Of a DNA stretch of 64,000 bases, positions 18,164 through 28,699 are shown piece by piece. The translations under genes were made by a program, and so were the position numbers. The notes below the pieces were generated by a model that saw nothing but the letters and a program-made list of their open reading frames with translations, was not told where the DNA came from and searched no databases. Each line of letters opens with the position of its first letter. Position 1 is the first letter of the stretch. Origin of the DNA: Staphylococcus simulans (GTDB lineage: Bacteria > Bacillota > Bacilli > Staphylococcales > Staphylococcaceae); the NCBI RefSeq assembly GCF_002902285.1, contig NZ_PPRU01000045.1:62001-126000 (forward strand), in the 5' to 3' direction.

Positions 18164-18898
18164 GTGAGTGAACTAGAACCAGGTGTTGTGACTCAAACAC
18201 AATTTCATAGTGACATTTTAGAACGTGATATTACGTTATCTATCTACTTACCTAAAAATTATTCACCATTATTTAAATATAAATTAGTGTTTTGTTTTGA
18301 TGGTTTAGACTTCTTTCGTTTCGGACAAATTCATCGCGTCTATGAACGCTTAAGAGAAGATGAACAAGTAGAACGCGCCATTTTCATTGGTTTCCATTAT
18401 GAAACCGTGGATAAGCGGAGAGAAGAATTTTCACCGAATGGCAGCCGTGCACCTTTAACTGTCAAAGCAATGGGACAAGAGTTGTTACCGTATATCGATA
18501 AAACATTTCCGACATTTAAAGTGGCGAATGGACGTGTGTTGTTAGGTGACAGTTTAGCAGGATCAATCGCGTTAATGACGGCACTTTCATATCCGCGCTT
18601 ATTTAATCAAGTCGGTATGTTCAGTCCGATGTTTAATGAAGTCGTCGATTTACTCGCAAATCGTTGTCAGTTTATTGATCAGTTAGATATATGGCAAGCG
18701 GTTGGTAAAGAAGAAATTGACTTTGCGTTGCCGACTACAGGTGAACGTGCGGATTTCTTAACACCAAATCGTGAATTAAAAGACTTGTTAGAGAAGTTTA
18801 ATGTTACACATTATTATGAAGAATTTGATGGGGGACATCGTTGGAAGTACTGGAGAAAGCTAATGGAACCCTTACTTTTATACTTTTTAGCGGAGTAA
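18164..18898 (+). CDS. Putative esterase (PF00756-like alpha/beta hydrolase)
   Basis: The 244-residue cytoplasmic product has the esterase-D / enterochelin-esterase-like fold. The nucleophile elbow is GDSLAGS, with Ser in GxSxxG, and the C-terminal FDGGHRWKYWRK supplies the His. It starts at GTG behind AGGAGAGAG; an ATG one base pair earlier (ATGTGA) is immediately followed by a stop and cannot be used. Substrate is unknown. The inverted repeat just upstream may regulate it. The gene lies between the symporter and yjcG, as in S. aureus. Confidence 0.85.
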   Translation: MSELEPGVVTQTQFHSDILERDITLSIYLPKNYSPLFKYKLVFCFDGLDFFRFGQIHRVYERLREDEQVERAIFIGFHYETVDKRREEFSPNGSRAPLTVKAMGQELLPYIDKTFPTFKVANGRVLLGDSLAGSIALMTALSYPRLFNQVGMFSPMFNEVVDLLANRCQFIDQLDIWQAVGKEEIDFALPTTGERADFLTPNRELKDLLEKFNVTHYYEEFDGGHRWKYWRKLMEPLLLYFLAE

Positions 18899-18954
18899 AC
18901 CATTCAGTAAATTCTGTAAAGTCACAGTTTTTGGTAACGATTTCATAGAATGTT

Positions 18955-18963
18955 TGCTATAAT
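18955..18963 (+). promoter_or_regulatory. Extended -10 promoter of the yjcG-like gene
   Basis: TG-C-TATAAT (TATAAT at 18958-18963) lies 33 bp before the start codon. TTGGTA at 18931 is a weak, too distant -35. Confidence 0.5.
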
Positions 18964-18995
18964 GGCCATATAGTTCAATCTAAGGAGGAATTCAA

Positions 18996-19505
18996 ATGAT
19001 TTTAGGGTTAGCATTAATTCCATCAAAAACATTCCGTGAAAAAATTGATGCATATCGTAAACGTTATGATGAACGCTATGCGCAAATCCCACCTCATATT
19101 ACAATCAAAGATTCATTTGAGGTTGAAGATAATGATTTTGACAGCGTGAAAGAAGATATTCAATCACGTATCGAAGGCATTGCGCCACTTCACATTCATG
19201 CAACGAAAGCATCAAATTTCGCACCTGTAAATAATGTGATTTATTTTAAAGTTGAAAAAACATCTGAATTAGAAGAATTAGATAATCGCTTCAATAATGG
19301 TGATTTTTACGGCCAACCAGAACATTCATTTGTTCCGCATTTTACAATTGCTCAAGGTTTAACAAGCCAAGAATTCGAAGATATCTTTGGACAAGTTAAA
19401 CTGGCTGGTATTGATTACGAAGAAACAATTAGTGAGTTGACATTATTGAAATATAATAATGAAGCTGACAAATGGGAAACAATCGACACATTCAGTTTCA
19501 AATAA
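18996..19505 (+). CDS. YjcG family 2H phosphoesterase (2'-5' RNA ligase-like)
   Basis: The 169-residue product has the two HxT motifs of the 2H phosphoesterase superfamily: [10 protein letters not shown] near residue 33 and [10 protein letters not shown] near residue 112. Members hydrolyse cyclic or 2'-5' phosphodiesters; the physiological substrate of YjcG is not established. The start ATG follows AAGGAGG. It is a short monocistronic unit with its own promoter and terminator. Confidence 0.9.
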   Translation: MILGLALIPSKTFREKIDAYRKRYDERYAQIPPHITIKDSFEVEDNDFDSVKEDIQSRIEGIAPLHIHATKASNFAPVNNVIYFKVEKTSELEELDNRFNNGDFYGQPEHSFVPHFTIAQGLTSQEFEDIFGQVKLAGIDYEETISELTLLKYNNEADKWETIDTFSFK

Positions 19506-19646
19506 GCTATGAAGTGTATGAAAGATCTCACAGCATTTCAGTGATAAAAAGTACGGGGCTGAGACATTGTGATATTGAGGGCTCGATAGTGTAGATGTTA
19601 CTATCTATTTTCAATGTCTTAACCTCTTACTTTTAAATACATATAC

Positions 19647-19688
19647 AAAAAGGCAGCCGATTCTATGTCTGAATCAGCTGCCTTTTTA
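19647..19688. terminator. Bidirectional terminator between yjcG and ltaA
   Basis: The long stem AAAAAGGCAGC...GCTGCCTTTTT, with inner pairing GATTC/GAATC, has A/T tails on both sides between two convergent genes. About 100 bp upstream (19553) is a GGGGCTGAGACAT element, a degenerate copy of a common staphylococcal intergenic motif. Confidence 0.9.
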
Positions 19689-19700
19689 TGACAACTTACA

Positions 19701-20903
19701 TTATTTTGTTGGTTGTTGTTTTTGAATACGCAGGAAATAAATCCCATAGAAAATGGCTAAGAAGACGAAGACGCCTCCTGAGAAGTAGAACGTCATATTC
19801 AAGTTATTCGTAAATTGATAAAGCATTCCACCGATAAGTGGACCAATCATAGCACCGACGCCTTGGATGCTGTTAAAGACACCCCAAGTTTCTTCTTGTT
19901 CATCTTTCTTAATGAACTTAGCCATGAACGTATTCCAAGCTGGTAATAAAAAGCCATACATTAAACCAATAAACAGTGCGACACCCCACACAAGGTAAAT
20001 CTGTGTAATGAGTGAAAGACTAAATATGGCAAGTGTATATAATACAAAGCCTGTAAAAATCGCACTGAACATAAATTTATTACCATGATGATCGATGATT
20101 TTTGATAAGAATAGCATGGATATAGCGCAACCGACACCACCAATAATCAAAGCTGCCGTATATTCAACCATACTAACTTTTACCACTTTTGTTGCGTAAG
20201 TCGGTAAAATCGGTACAAGTGCACTGATTGAAGCACCTTGTAAGATAATACCTGGAAATAGGACACCATTTGAATGTGCCACACGTTTAATTTGCGCAAG
20301 TTGTTCTTTTAAACGACGTGTTTTGTAGTTAGTGAGACGGATTTTAACAAAGTAATAAAGTATCCAAGCTACTAACACAACGAGTGCCATTAAGAATGTA
20401 AAGTGTGTTGGATGCACTTTAACAATTAGCAGCATGCCAATCATACCTGCTAATAAACCAAATAGCCATGCGAAATAAACATGGCCCATTTGTTTACCAC
20501 GAGATTCATCACGTACACTAGATAGCATAATGACCCAAATTGGGCTTGAAGCGACACCTAGTAAGATGGAACTCATAATTAAAATAATGGCATTATAAGG
20601 GAACCAAATCACTAAAAACAAACTGCCGAAAGCCAGTAAAAAGCCGAGTGTCAATACTGGTTTCGCACCGAATCGTTTTAATAAGAAGCCGACAACAAAG
20701 TTTGTTGCGGCATCAGAAATATAATGAATGGAAACTGCAGCTGAGGTTACACCGACAGCTACTGAAGAAACAGTAGGTAAGAACGGAAGGTAACCTAAGA
20801 CAAACATGCCTCGTGCGAATTCCATAAAGAACAATATAAACAACATAATTATGAAATTACGTTTATAGTTTGCGTTGTATTTACTTGAGGAAGAGCTTTG
20901 CAT
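19701..20903 (-). CDS. ltaA: Glycolipid flippase LtaA (MFS family)
   Basis: The 400-residue product has 12 membrane helices and flips diglucosyl-diacylglycerol to the outer leaflet as the lipoteichoic acid anchor. Sequence blocks match S. aureus LtaA along the whole length (MEFARGM near the start, [19 protein letters not shown]-type helix 7, [29 protein letters not shown]). The start at 20903 (MQSSSSSK) matches the family N-terminus and follows GAAAGGTA. It overlaps the end of ugtP by 23 bp, so translation is coupled. Confidence 0.95.
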   Translation of the reverse strand: MQSSSSSKYNANYKRNFIIMLFILFFMEFARGMFVLGYLPFLPTVSSVAVGVTSAAVSIHYISDAATNFVVGFLLKRFGAKPVLTLGFLLAFGSLFLVIWFPYNAIILIMSSILLGVASSPIWVIMLSSVRDESRGKQMGHVYFAWLFGLLAGMIGMLLIVKVHPTHFTFLMALVVLVAWILYYFVKIRLTNYKTRRLKEQLAQIKRVAHSNGVLFPGIILQGASISALVPILPTYATKVVKVSMVEYTAALIIGGVGCAISMLFLSKIIDHHGNKFMFSAIFTGFVLYTLAIFSLSLITQIYLVWGVALFIGLMYGFLLPAWNTFMAKFIKKDEQEETWGVFNSIQGVGAMIGPLIGGMLYQFTNNLNMTFYFSGGVFVFLAIFYGIYFLRIQKQQPTK

Positions 20904-22056
20904 ATAATGGTACCTTTCCATAAATTTCTTCTGTTTGTGAAGATTCATCTAAGAGATGAAGTAAGTCTCGGCATAATTTATAGGTAGGGTATTTGACTTT
21001 TAAGTCTTGCATACGAGCAACCATTGTATCTAGTTCTTTTTCATCTTGTGTTAAATCTGTAATTAAAGCAATTGCTTCTTCTGTTGTGTCTGCCACTTTA
21101 CCCATGCCTTTAGACTCAAAGTAAAGTGCATTTTCTAACTCTTGACCTGGCGCTGGATCTAAGAAAATCATCGGCACTTTACGTGCAAGCGCTTCTGAAA
21201 TCGTGATACCACCAGGCTTAGTAATCATAAGGTTAGAGGCTGCCATCCATTCGTTCATATGATGTGTATAACCTAAAATCAACACATTATGATTGCCATT
21301 AAATTGATGCTTTAAATTACGTTTTAATTCTTTATTGCGTCCGCATACCATTACAACTTGTGTCTCTGGCGTACGTTCTAAAATATCGGCAATCATTGAT
21401 TCAAAGCCTTTAGATACACCAAATGCACCCGCAGACATTAAAATAGTAGGACGGTTAGAATCTAAGCGATTTTGACGCATCCAAGCGTCTTTATCAACGT
21501 CTTCTTCAAATTGTGAAGAAATTGGAATACCTGTAACTTTTATAATATCTTGTGGTACGCCGATATCTTTAAATTCTTGTTTTAAGTCTTCTGTAGCGAC
21601 ATAGTAACGTGAAGAGTGGGGCGTTACCCAGTTTTTATGTAAGCGATAATCTGTCATTACCGTCGCAATCGGGATATTCATATTAAATTGTTCTGTTAAA
21701 ACAGACATGACCGGCGTTGGGAATGTCAGTAAAATCAAATCAGGTTTTTCTTTAATCAACAAATTGATCAATTTGTTTAAACCGTAATATTTGTAAAAAC
21801 ATTTATCAATGTCTTTTGGGCGGCTATAGTAAAAGCGTTTGTATGAATTTCTGAAATATTTAAAACTATTGATATAATACTTTTTGCAAATGGATGTTAA
21901 GATGGGATGTGCTTCTAAAAATAAATCATGTTCAATCACAGATAAGTGTTTAAGATTCATTTCATTTAATTGATTCACAACGCTGTTCGTCACTTGCAAA
22001 TGGCCGTTCCCGAAAGAACCTGTAATTATCAATATCTTCTTATTTTGAGTAACCAT
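20881..22056 (-). CDS. ugtP: Processive diacylglycerol beta-glucosyltransferase UgtP (YpfP)
   Basis: The 391-residue GT28-family enzyme transfers two glucoses from UDP-glucose to diacylglycerol on the inner membrane face, making the lipoteichoic acid glycolipid anchor. Visible are the N-terminal [12 protein letters not shown] loop, the [10 protein letters not shown] block and the nucleotide-sugar site [14 protein letters not shown]...[10 protein letters not shown]. Start ATG 22056 (MVTQNKK) gives exactly the S. aureus length; the in-frame GTG 12 bp upstream overlaps the GGAGGG ribosome-binding site. It is the first gene of the ugtP-ltaA operon. Confidence 0.96.
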   Translation of the reverse strand: MVTQNKKILIITGSFGNGHLQVTNSVVNQLNEMNLKHLSVIEHDLFLEAHPILTSICKKYYINSFKYFRNSYKRFYYSRPKDIDKCFYKYYGLNKLINLLIKEKPDLILLTFPTPVMSVLTEQFNMNIPIATVMTDYRLHKNWVTPHSSRYYVATEDLKQEFKDIGVPQDIIKVTGIPISSQFEEDVDKDAWMRQNRLDSNRPTILMSAGAFGVSKGFESMIADILERTPETQVVMVCGRNKELKRNLKHQFNGNHNVLILGYTHHMNEWMAASNLMITKPGGITISEALARKVPMIFLDPAPGQELENALYFESKGMGKVADTTEEAIALITDLTQDEKELDTMVARMQDLKVKYPTYKLCRDLLHLLDESSQTEEIYGKVPLYAKLFLK

Positions 22057-22441
22057 GAAACCAGCCACCCTCCAGTTAGTAGATTTAATGTTGTCTATGT
22101 GAAGCTAATATATAGAATATATTGCTTTGTCTACAGTGTAACGTATGTTGCAGCCAGATTAAATAATATTGACGCTAACATCACTGAATTATAACACTTA
22201 TTCACAGAGTATAAAAATATTTTCATACTTTCTTAACATTTGGTTCAATGAAAAAGAGATTCGTGATTTGTAAATTGTGCTTCTCTTATATAGGAAGTAT
22301 TTGAATTTAATATGTAATTGACAGCGTAATCGATATATTAATAACGTAGAAAAATGTACAATAGAAAATGAACTCACGCATCTAGATTTCTAAAGAAAAA
22401 ATGTATAATATAGTAGTATTGGAAAAGAAGGGGCGATCGAT
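22057..22441. other. Divergent ugtP / murE intergenic region
   Basis: The 385-bp AT-rich gap has no ORF I would call. On the minus strand a TG-T-TATAAT extended -10 (plus coordinates 22188-22193) is a good ugtP promoter candidate with a 132-nt leader. On the plus strand TATAAT at 22404-22409, 33 bp before murE, is the likely murE -10, but no good -35 is seen. No riboswitch was recognised. Confidence 0.6.
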
Positions 22442-23926
22442 GTGAAAGCGAACGAATTGTTCGAAAAGATAAAATCGAAACAAGTACTTGGCAGTTTAGA
22501 TAGAGAAGTAGATGATGTAACAACAGATTCTCGTACTGCAAAAGCAGGCAGTATTTTTGTAGCTTCAAAAGGCTATACAGTAGACAGCCATAAATTTTGC
22601 CAAAATGTAGTTGAACAAGGCTGCAAAGTGATTGTAGTAGAACGTGAACAACAATTAACAGGCGATGTGACACAAGTGATTGTGCCGAATACAAGACGTG
22701 TCGCAAGTTTGATTGTACATAAATTATATCAATATCCGAGCGAAAAATTGGTAACGTATGGTGTGACTGGTACGAATGGAAAAACATCTATTGCGACGAT
22801 GATTCACCTAATTCATCGTAAATTAGGAAAAGGCAGTGCTTACTTAGGCACGAATGGATTCCAAATCAATGAAACAGTCACAAAAGGTGAAAATACAACA
22901 CCAGAAACTGTGACATTGACGAAGAAAGTACATGAAGCAGTAGATGCGGGTGCTGAAGCCATGACATTAGAAGTATCAAGTCATGGTTTAGCTTTAGGTC
23001 GTTTAAGCGGTGTTGAATTTGATGTTGCTGTTTTTTCAAACTTAACACAAGACCATTTAGACTTTCATGGCACTATGGAAGCATATGGTCACGCGAAGTC
23101 ACTCTTATTCAGCCAATTAGGTGAGGATTTAAGTAAAGAAAAATATGCAATCGTCAACCAAGATGATGCATTCTCTGAATACTTGAAAACCGTAACACCA
23201 TACGAGGTATTTACGTATGGTATTCATAATAAAGCACAATTCCAAGCTGAAAATATCAAAGAATCATTAACAGGTGCTTCATTTGATTTTGTGACACCAG
23301 ACGGTACATTCCACGTGGATTCACCTTATGTCGGTCAATTCAACATTTCAAATATTATGGCAGCGATGACGGCAGTTTGGAGTAAAGGTACACCTATGCA
23401 AGACATCGTGGACGTAGTCAGCCAATTAGAACCGGTTGAAGGCCGTTTAGAAGTGTTAGATCGTTCATTACCAATTGATTTAATCATTGATTATGCCCAT
23501 ACGACAGATGGTATTGAAAAGCTGATTGATGCGGTTAAACCATTTGTGAAACAAAAATTCATTTTACTTGTCGGTATGGCAGGAGAACGCGATTTAACGA
23601 AAACACCAGAAATGGGCAGACAAGCAAGTCGTGCAGATTATGTTATCTTTACGCCGGATAATCCAGCGAATGATGATCCGAAAATGTTAACACATGAATT
23701 AGCTAAAGGTGCGACTCATGACAATTATGTAGAGTTTACGGATCGTGCTGAAGGAATTCGTCATGCGATTGAAGTTGCAGAACCAGGCGATACTGTTGTA
23801 TTAGCTTCAAAAGGACGTGAGCCTTATCAAATTATGCCAGGTCATGTTAAAGTACCACATCGTGATGATTTGATTGGTTTAGAAGCGGCTTACAAGAAAT
23901 TTGGAGGTGGCCCTTCTGAAGATTAG
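22442..23926 (+). CDS. murE: UDP-N-acetylmuramoyl-L-alanyl-D-glutamate--L-lysine ligase
   Basis: The 494-residue Mur ligase adds L-Lys to the peptidoglycan precursor in the cytoplasm. The ATP-binding loop [17 protein letters not shown], the [10 protein letters not shown]-like substrate loop and the C-terminal DNPANDDPK motif are present; DNPA, rather than the DNPR of diaminopimelate enzymes, indicates lysine specificity as in staphylococci. The start is GTG behind GAAGGGG; an overlapping ATG (ATGTGA) is dead-ended. The sequence encoding its Gly-rich C-terminus doubles as the Shine-Dalgarno of the next gene. Confidence 0.97.
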   Translation: MKANELFEKIKSKQVLGSLDREVDDVTTDSRTAKAGSIFVASKGYTVDSHKFCQNVVEQGCKVIVVEREQQLTGDVTQVIVPNTRRVASLIVHKLYQYPSEKLVTYGVTGTNGKTSIATMIHLIHRKLGKGSAYLGTNGFQINETVTKGENTTPETVTLTKKVHEAVDAGAEAMTLEVSSHGLALGRLSGVEFDVAVFSNLTQDHLDFHGTMEAYGHAKSLLFSQLGEDLSKEKYAIVNQDDAFSEYLKTVTPYEVFTYGIHNKAQFQAENIKESLTGASFDFVTPDGTFHVDSPYVGQFNISNIMAAMTAVWSKGTPMQDIVDVVSQLEPVEGRLEVLDRSLPIDLIIDYAHTTDGIEKLIDAVKPFVKQKFILLVGMAGERDLTKTPEMGRQASRADYVIFTPDNPANDDPKMLTHELAKGATHDNYVEFTDRAEGIRHAIEVAEPGDTVVLASKGREPYQIMPGHVKVPHRDDLIGLEAAYKKFGGGPSED

Positions 23927-24164
23927 GACACTTCAAACGATAGAAGGTGCAATCGTCTATAGTTATACAGATGAAACAATGCAGAACCAGCTCATTGCGG
24001 TTCCTGATATGAGTTGGTCTGCGTTGATAGATAAAAAGGAGTCAGCAGAAGATGTAGAAGAAGACTTAGTAATGGAACTATTTAACTTAATGGATGAAGC
24101 TGAAGCGGAAAGCTTAGCGCACGAACTGACTTTAATTCTATTTGATAAAGGAGACGAAAGATGA
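23901..24164 (+). CDS. Conserved small acidic protein, function unknown
   Basis: The up to 87-residue protein is acidic and without membrane segments. It sits between murE and prfC, overlapping murE by 26 bp in another frame and prfC by 4 bp (ATGA); the same small gene occurs here in S. aureus. The start is uncertain: TTG 23901 is the longest, GTG 23907 is possible, but the strong GGAGGTGG at 23903-23910 is best placed for a CTG at 23916 (LKIRTLQ). The only ATG further in would delete about 25 residues. It is not recognised as a named family. Confidence 0.75.
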   Translation: MEVALLKIRTLQTIEGAIVYSYTDETMQNQLIAVPDMSWSALIDKKESAEDVEEDLVMELFNLMDEAEAESLAHELTLILFDKGDER

Positions 24165-25723
24165 GTATAAAGGATGAAATTGAATCCAGAAAAACCTTTG
24201 CGATTATTTCTCACCCGGATGCCGGGAAAACCACTTTAACTGAAAAACTACTGTTATTTGGCGGTGCCATTCGTGAAGCAGGGACGGTTAAAGGGAAGAA
24301 ATCTGGGAAATTCGCAACAAGTGACTGGATGAAAGTGGAACAAGAACGTGGTATCTCAGTAACAAGTTCTGTGATGCAGTTCAACTATGATGATTTTAAT
24401 ATTAATATTTTAGATACACCGGGGCATGAAGACTTCTCGGAAGATACGTATCGTACGTTAATGGCAGTCGATAGTGCTGTGATGGTAATTGACTGTGCCA
24501 AAGGGATTGAGCCTCAAACATTAAAACTCTTCAAAGTATGTAAAATGCGTGGTATTCCTATCTTCACTTTCATCAACAAACTGGATCGTGTTGGTAAAGA
24601 ACCTTTCGAGTTGTTAGATGAAATTGAAGAAACTTTGAATATTAAAACGTATCCGATGAACTGGCCTGTAGGTATGGGTCAAAACTTCTTCGGTATTATC
24701 GATCGTGAAGATCGTACGATTGAACCATTCAGAGATGAAGAACACTTATTGCATATCAATGAAGACTATGAAATTGAAGAAGAACATCCAATTACAAACG
24801 ATAGTACCTTCGCACAAGCAATTGAAGAGTTTATGTTGGTGGAAGAAGCGGGCGAAGAATTCGATAACGAAATGATGTTAGCAGGTGAATTAACACCCGT
24901 ATTCTTCGGTTCAGCATTAGCAAACTTCGGTGTACAAAGCTTCTTAAATGCTTATGTAGACCATGCACCGATGCCTAATGGCCGTTTAACAAAAGACGAA
25001 GAAGAAGTGAGTCCATTTGCGCCTGACTTCTCAGGATTTATCTTTAAAATCCAAGCTAACATGGATCCTAAACACCGTGACAGAATCGCATTTATGCGTA
25101 TTGTCAGCGGCGCATTTGAGCGTGGTATGGACGTGAAACTACAACGTACAAATAAAAAACAAAAAGTAACACGTTCAACATCATTTATGGCGGATGATAA
25201 AGAAACAATCAACCATGCAGTTGCAGGAGATATTATCGGTTTATATGATACAGGTAATTACCAAATCGGCGATACATTAGTCGGTGGCAACCAAAAATTC
25301 AGTTTTGAAGATCTGCCACAATTCACACCTGAACTCTTTATGAAAGTATCACCGAAAAACGTAATGAAGCAAAAACACTTCCATAAAGGTATTGAACAAT
25401 TGGTACAAGAAGGTGCCATCCAATACTACAAAACATTGCATACCAACCAAATTATTTTAGGTGCTGTAGGGCAACTGCAATTCGAAGTTTTCGAACACCG
25501 TATGAATAATGAATATAATGTCGATGTGATTATGGAACCCGTTGGCCGCAAGATTGCACGTTGGGTTGAAAATGAAGAAGATATCCAAGATAAGATGAGT
25601 ACAGCGCGTTCTATCTTAGTACAAGACCGCTATGAACAAAAAGTATTCTTGTTTGAAAATGAATTTGCGACGCGTTGGTTTGAAGAAAAATTCCCTGAAA
25701 TTAAACTTTATAGTTTATTATAG
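24161..25723 (+). CDS. prfC: Peptide chain release factor 3
   Basis: The 520-residue translational GTPase recycles RF1/RF2 from the ribosome after termination. The G1 loop [10 protein letters not shown]3 DTPGHEDF and G4 FINKLDR are visible, followed by the EF-Tu-like domain 2 and the RF3-type C-terminal domain ([10 protein letters not shown]...). The start ATG overlaps the upstream stop and follows AAAGGAGACG. Full length. Confidence 0.96.
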   Translation: MSIKDEIESRKTFAIISHPDAGKTTLTEKLLLFGGAIREAGTVKGKKSGKFATSDWMKVEQERGISVTSSVMQFNYDDFNINILDTPGHEDFSEDTYRTLMAVDSAVMVIDCAKGIEPQTLKLFKVCKMRGIPIFTFINKLDRVGKEPFELLDEIEETLNIKTYPMNWPVGMGQNFFGIIDREDRTIEPFRDEEHLLHINEDYEIEEEHPITNDSTFAQAIEEFMLVEEAGEEFDNEMMLAGELTPVFFGSALANFGVQSFLNAYVDHAPMPNGRLTKDEEEVSPFAPDFSGFIFKIQANMDPKHRDRIAFMRIVSGAFERGMDVKLQRTNKKQKVTRSTSFMADDKETINHAVAGDIIGLYDTGNYQIGDTLVGGNQKFSFEDLPQFTPELFMKVSPKNVMKQKHFHKGIEQLVQEGAIQYYKTLHTNQIILGAVGQLQFEVFEHRMNNEYNVDVIMEPVGRKIARWVENEEDIQDKMSTARSILVQDRYEQKVFLFENEFATRWFEEKFPEIKLYSLL

Positions 25724-25769
25724 GTATCCAATGGGGTATAATTATTTTAAATAAATGAATACCTATGAC

Positions 25770-25930
25770 AGTCATGTCAGAGGGGAGTAACTTACGAAGT
25801 TGGATTCAATTCCGCTTCAACATTCTTATCGTCATTACGAAATGCATAGACATTTCCGGTAAAATGGAGTCCGTACAAACAGCTATGGATTCAAGTGAGA
25901 CCTTTGCTATTTATTTAGCATAGGTCTCTT
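25770..25930 (+). ncRNA. yybP-ykoY manganese riboswitch upstream of terC
   Basis: The 5' leader of terC contains GGGGAGTAAC (25783-25792) and, about 100 nt later, AAGTGAGACCTTTGC (25893-25907), the two conserved blocks of the yybP-ykoY aptamer, which binds Mn2+. The 3' block GAGACCTTTGCTA is also the 5' arm of a terminator ending at about 25935, so ligand binding would keep it unavailable and allow readthrough into terC. TerC-family genes are a classic target of this class. The aptamer call rests on motif recognition, not a covariance search. Confidence 0.88.
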
Positions 25931-25936
25931 TTATTT
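25897..25936 (+). terminator. Riboswitch expression-platform terminator
   Basis: GAGACCTTTGCTA pairs with TAGCATAGGTCTC around a short AT loop (one mismatch) and is followed by TTTTATTTT. Its 5' arm is shared with the aptamer. Confidence 0.88.
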
Positions 25937-25989
25937 TGTCCACGTTTTTTAGCCAGACGATTGAATTATTTTGAAGGAGTGGTCATTGA

Positions 25990-26805
25990 ATGGATCCGAG
26001 TTTAATTTTATCCTATGGATGGGTATTGCTCGTACTCGTATTTTTAGAAGGATTACTTGCTGCGGATAACGCAGTGGTTATGGCAGTAATGGTAAGACAT
26101 TTACCGCCTGAGCAAAGAAAGAAAGCACTATTTTACGGTTTATTAGGAGCCTTTATCTTTAGATTCTTATCATTATTCCTAATCAGTTACTTAGTAAACT
26201 TCTGGTTTATCCAAGCAGCTGGTGCCGTTTATTTACTATATATGTCAGGACGGAATTTATATCAATTCTACAAATCCAAAGGTCATGGACCTGAACAACC
26301 AGAAGGTGATGATCATCACTATGATGAGCACGGAACTGAAAAGAAAGTCAGCCCGAAAGCCTTTTGGAGTACTGTTGCGAAAGTCGAATTTGCGGATATT
26401 GCCTTTGCGATTGACTCAATGCTTGCAGCAATGGCCATTGCCTTCACGTTGAAACCAGTTGGTATTCATTTCGGCGGTATGGACTTAGGTCAATTCGCAG
26501 TAATGTTCATGGGTGGTATGATCGGTGTTATCTTAATGCGTTTTGCGGCAACTTGGTTCGTAGAACTATTAAATAAATATCCTGGTCTTGAAGGTGCAGC
26601 CTTTGCGATTGTCGGATGGGTTGGTATCAAATTAGTGGTACTTGTTCTTGCACATCCACAAGTTCATTTAATTCCAGAACATTTCCCACATTCAACATTA
26701 TGGCAAATCATTTTCTGGGGTGTCATGATTGGACTTGTTATCTTTGGTTGGTTATCATCTTTACGCCACAACAAAAAGAAAGCAAAAGAACAATCAAATT
26801 CATAA
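25990..26805 (+). CDS. TerC family membrane protein, probable Mn2+ exporter
   Basis: The 271-residue product has about seven membrane helices with the TerC motifs LEGLLAADNAVVMAVMVRHLP and EFADIAFAIDSMLAAMAI; the Asp/Asn residues are the presumed metal site. A His-rich loop (DDHHYDEHGTE, about 98-118) separates the halves. Bacillus homologues (YkoY/MeeY type) export manganese, and the upstream yybP-ykoY riboswitch fits that role. The start ATG follows GAAGGAGTGG. Confidence 0.92.
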   Translation: MDPSLILSYGWVLLVLVFLEGLLAADNAVVMAVMVRHLPPEQRKKALFYGLLGAFIFRFLSLFLISYLVNFWFIQAAGAVYLLYMSGRNLYQFYKSKGHGPEQPEGDDHHYDEHGTEKKVSPKAFWSTVAKVEFADIAFAIDSMLAAMAIAFTLKPVGIHFGGMDLGQFAVMFMGGMIGVILMRFAATWFVELLNKYPGLEGAAFAIVGWVGIKLVVLVLAHPQVHLIPEHFPHSTLWQIIFWGVMIGLVIFGWLSSLRHNKKKAKEQSNS

Positions 26806-26823
26806 TACAATATGCAATGACAA

Positions 26824-26866
26824 ACCGTTTATCTTTATTGATTCAAAAGATAGACGGTTTTTGTTT
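26824..26866 (+). terminator. Intrinsic terminator of terC
   Basis: Arms AACCGTTTATCTTT and AAAGATAGACGGTTT pair with one bulge and are followed by T-rich sequence. Confidence 0.85.
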
Positions 26867-26990
26867 TACCTTCAGATTGAAGTAGAAGAAAAAATCCTCT
26901 AAAATTTTTAGTGAAAGCACTAAGTTTACAAGAAATTTACAATAGATTGTGTCATAATAGATAAGAAAGATTGTAGTAGAGGAGGGCGTT

Positions 26991-28682
26991 ATGATGGCAG
27001 AAGATAATGGAAAGCGTCAACCAGATGAAAAACAAGTTATACCGAAAAGTCATTATAAACGAAAACGTCGAGAGTTTTTCCATAATGAAGAACGAGAACA
27101 ACGTGTTGAACAAGAAAAAGAGCAACAAGCACAAGAAAAAGAAAAAGCAGCAATGCAAGCTAAAAACAATGAAGAACGTGTGAAAGACAACTTAAGAAAA
27201 GCACGTATTGAAAAATTGACACAAGAAGAAATTCAACATCAACAAGAAATTGCGCAAGGTAAACGTGAGCCTGAAGTAGAAAATGAACAAACAGAGACAC
27301 CGAAGGCAAAAACATCATCAAAAGATGAATCCTTACATAAAGAACAGCCATCAACATCCACTGCAGGTGCGAAAAAAGAAACAGTGAAGAATGAAAAAGC
27401 TGTTTCAAATGTTTCATCAGTCACAGTAGACGATGACACAAAAATTCATGAGCCCGCAACATCAGAAGAACCAGCAGAGACAGAATCAGAAACAACACCG
27501 CCTCATAAAGATGGCGAACCTGCAAAACGCAGTACACAAAGCAATCAGGCCAAAGCATTCTTTGAAAAACATTGGGCTAAAATCGCAATTGCGGTCGGCG
27601 TAATTATTTTATTGCTATTACTCTTTGCGATATTCCATAATCTAAGAAGTGATAATGGAAGTGCCGGTGATGTCGCAACGTTTGATGGCAGTGGCGATAA
27701 ACAAGAGACAGCTATGATGAAAGCAGCAAAAAGTTCAATTCATTCAGTCGTAACAGTTGAGAACAAAACAAAAAATAAAAGCTCAATTGATAAAGAAACC
27801 GCAAATTCTGATAATGAAATTGGTTCAGGTGTCGTCTACAAAAAAGTAGACGACTCCATTTTTATATTGACGAATAGTCATGTAGTCGGCGATAAAAAAA
27901 CTCAACGTATTTTATACGATGACAACAAAGAAACAACAGGGAAAGTCATCGGTAAAGATAAATATTCAGATGTAGCAGTTGTGAAAGCAAACGTTGAAAA
28001 AGATAGTGATGTCAAAGCTATACGTATTGGCGATTCTAAACAGCTTCAATTAGCAGAACCTGTTATAACAGTTGGAAATCCGTTAGGAGCTGACTTTAAA
28101 GGCAGTATTTCAAATGGTGTCGTTTCAGGTTTAAATCGTAATGTACCTGTAGATATCGATAAAGACAACCACTATGATGTACTGACAAAAGCCTTTCAAA
28201 TTGATGCGCCTGTCAACCCTGGTAACTCAGGCGGTGCAGTAGTCGATCAAAACGGTAAATTAGTCGGTATCGTCTCTTTAAAAATTGATATGCCGGCAGT
28301 AGAAGGCATGGCCTTTGCGATTCCAGTCAATAAAGCTGTGACACTCGCAAAACAATTAGAAGATAAAGGTAAAATTGATTATCCGAATACAGGTGTTGCT
28401 TTATCGAATGTCGCTGATTTATCAGATCAAGAACGTGATCAATTCAAAGTTCCTAAAGATTTACAACAAGGTACTGTAGTCAGAGAAGTAAATCAAAACT
28501 CACCAGGTGAAAAAGCAGGTTTAAAAACAGGGGATATTATTGTAGAATTAGATGGTAAAAAAATTGAAGATAATTTAAGATATAGACAGATTGTCTTTGA
28601 ACACCAAGCAGATTTGAAACCATTATCTGCAAAAATATATCGAAATGGTAAACTAAAAAGTATAACGATTAAATTGAAGTAG
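26991..28682 (+). CDS. htrA: HtrA-like membrane-anchored serine protease
   Basis: The 563-residue protein has a long charged cytoplasmic N-terminal region (1-190, Lys/Glu/Gln-rich, coiled-coil-like), one membrane anchor (about 198-218) and an extracellular trypsin-like domain with His in LTNSHVVG (about 296), Asp in YSDVAVVK (about 326) and Ser in NPGNSGGAVV (about 411), then one PDZ domain (about 460-555). It degrades or refolds damaged secreted proteins. The cytoplasmic part is shorter than in the S. aureus counterpart as I recall it (about 770 residues). Two tandem ATGs follow GGAGGG; the first is used. Confidence 0.93.
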   Translation: MMAEDNGKRQPDEKQVIPKSHYKRKRREFFHNEEREQRVEQEKEQQAQEKEKAAMQAKNNEERVKDNLRKARIEKLTQEEIQHQQEIAQGKREPEVENEQTETPKAKTSSKDESLHKEQPSTSTAGAKKETVKNEKAVSNVSSVTVDDDTKIHEPATSEEPAETESETTPPHKDGEPAKRSTQSNQAKAFFEKHWAKIAIAVGVIILLLLLFAIFHNLRSDNGSAGDVATFDGSGDKQETAMMKAAKSSIHSVVTVENKTKNKSSIDKETANSDNEIGSGVVYKKVDDSIFILTNSHVVGDKKTQRILYDDNKETTGKVIGKDKYSDVAVVKANVEKDSDVKAIRIGDSKQLQLAEPVITVGNPLGADFKGSISNGVVSGLNRNVPVDIDKDNHYDVLTKAFQIDAPVNPGNSGGAVVDQNGKLVGIVSLKIDMPAVEGMAFAIPVNKAVTLAKQLEDKGKIDYPNTGVALSNVADLSDQERDQFKVPKDLQQGTVVREVNQNSPGEKAGLKTGDIIVELDGKKIEDNLRYRQIVFEHQADLKPLSAKIYRNGKLKSITIKLK

Positions 28683-28699
28683 TGTTGAGGTGAAAACAG

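Noticed and set aside
26925-26958. TTTACA ... CATAAT as the htrA promoter
   Set aside because: Spacings between the possible boxes (11 or 22 bp) do not fit a SigA promoter.
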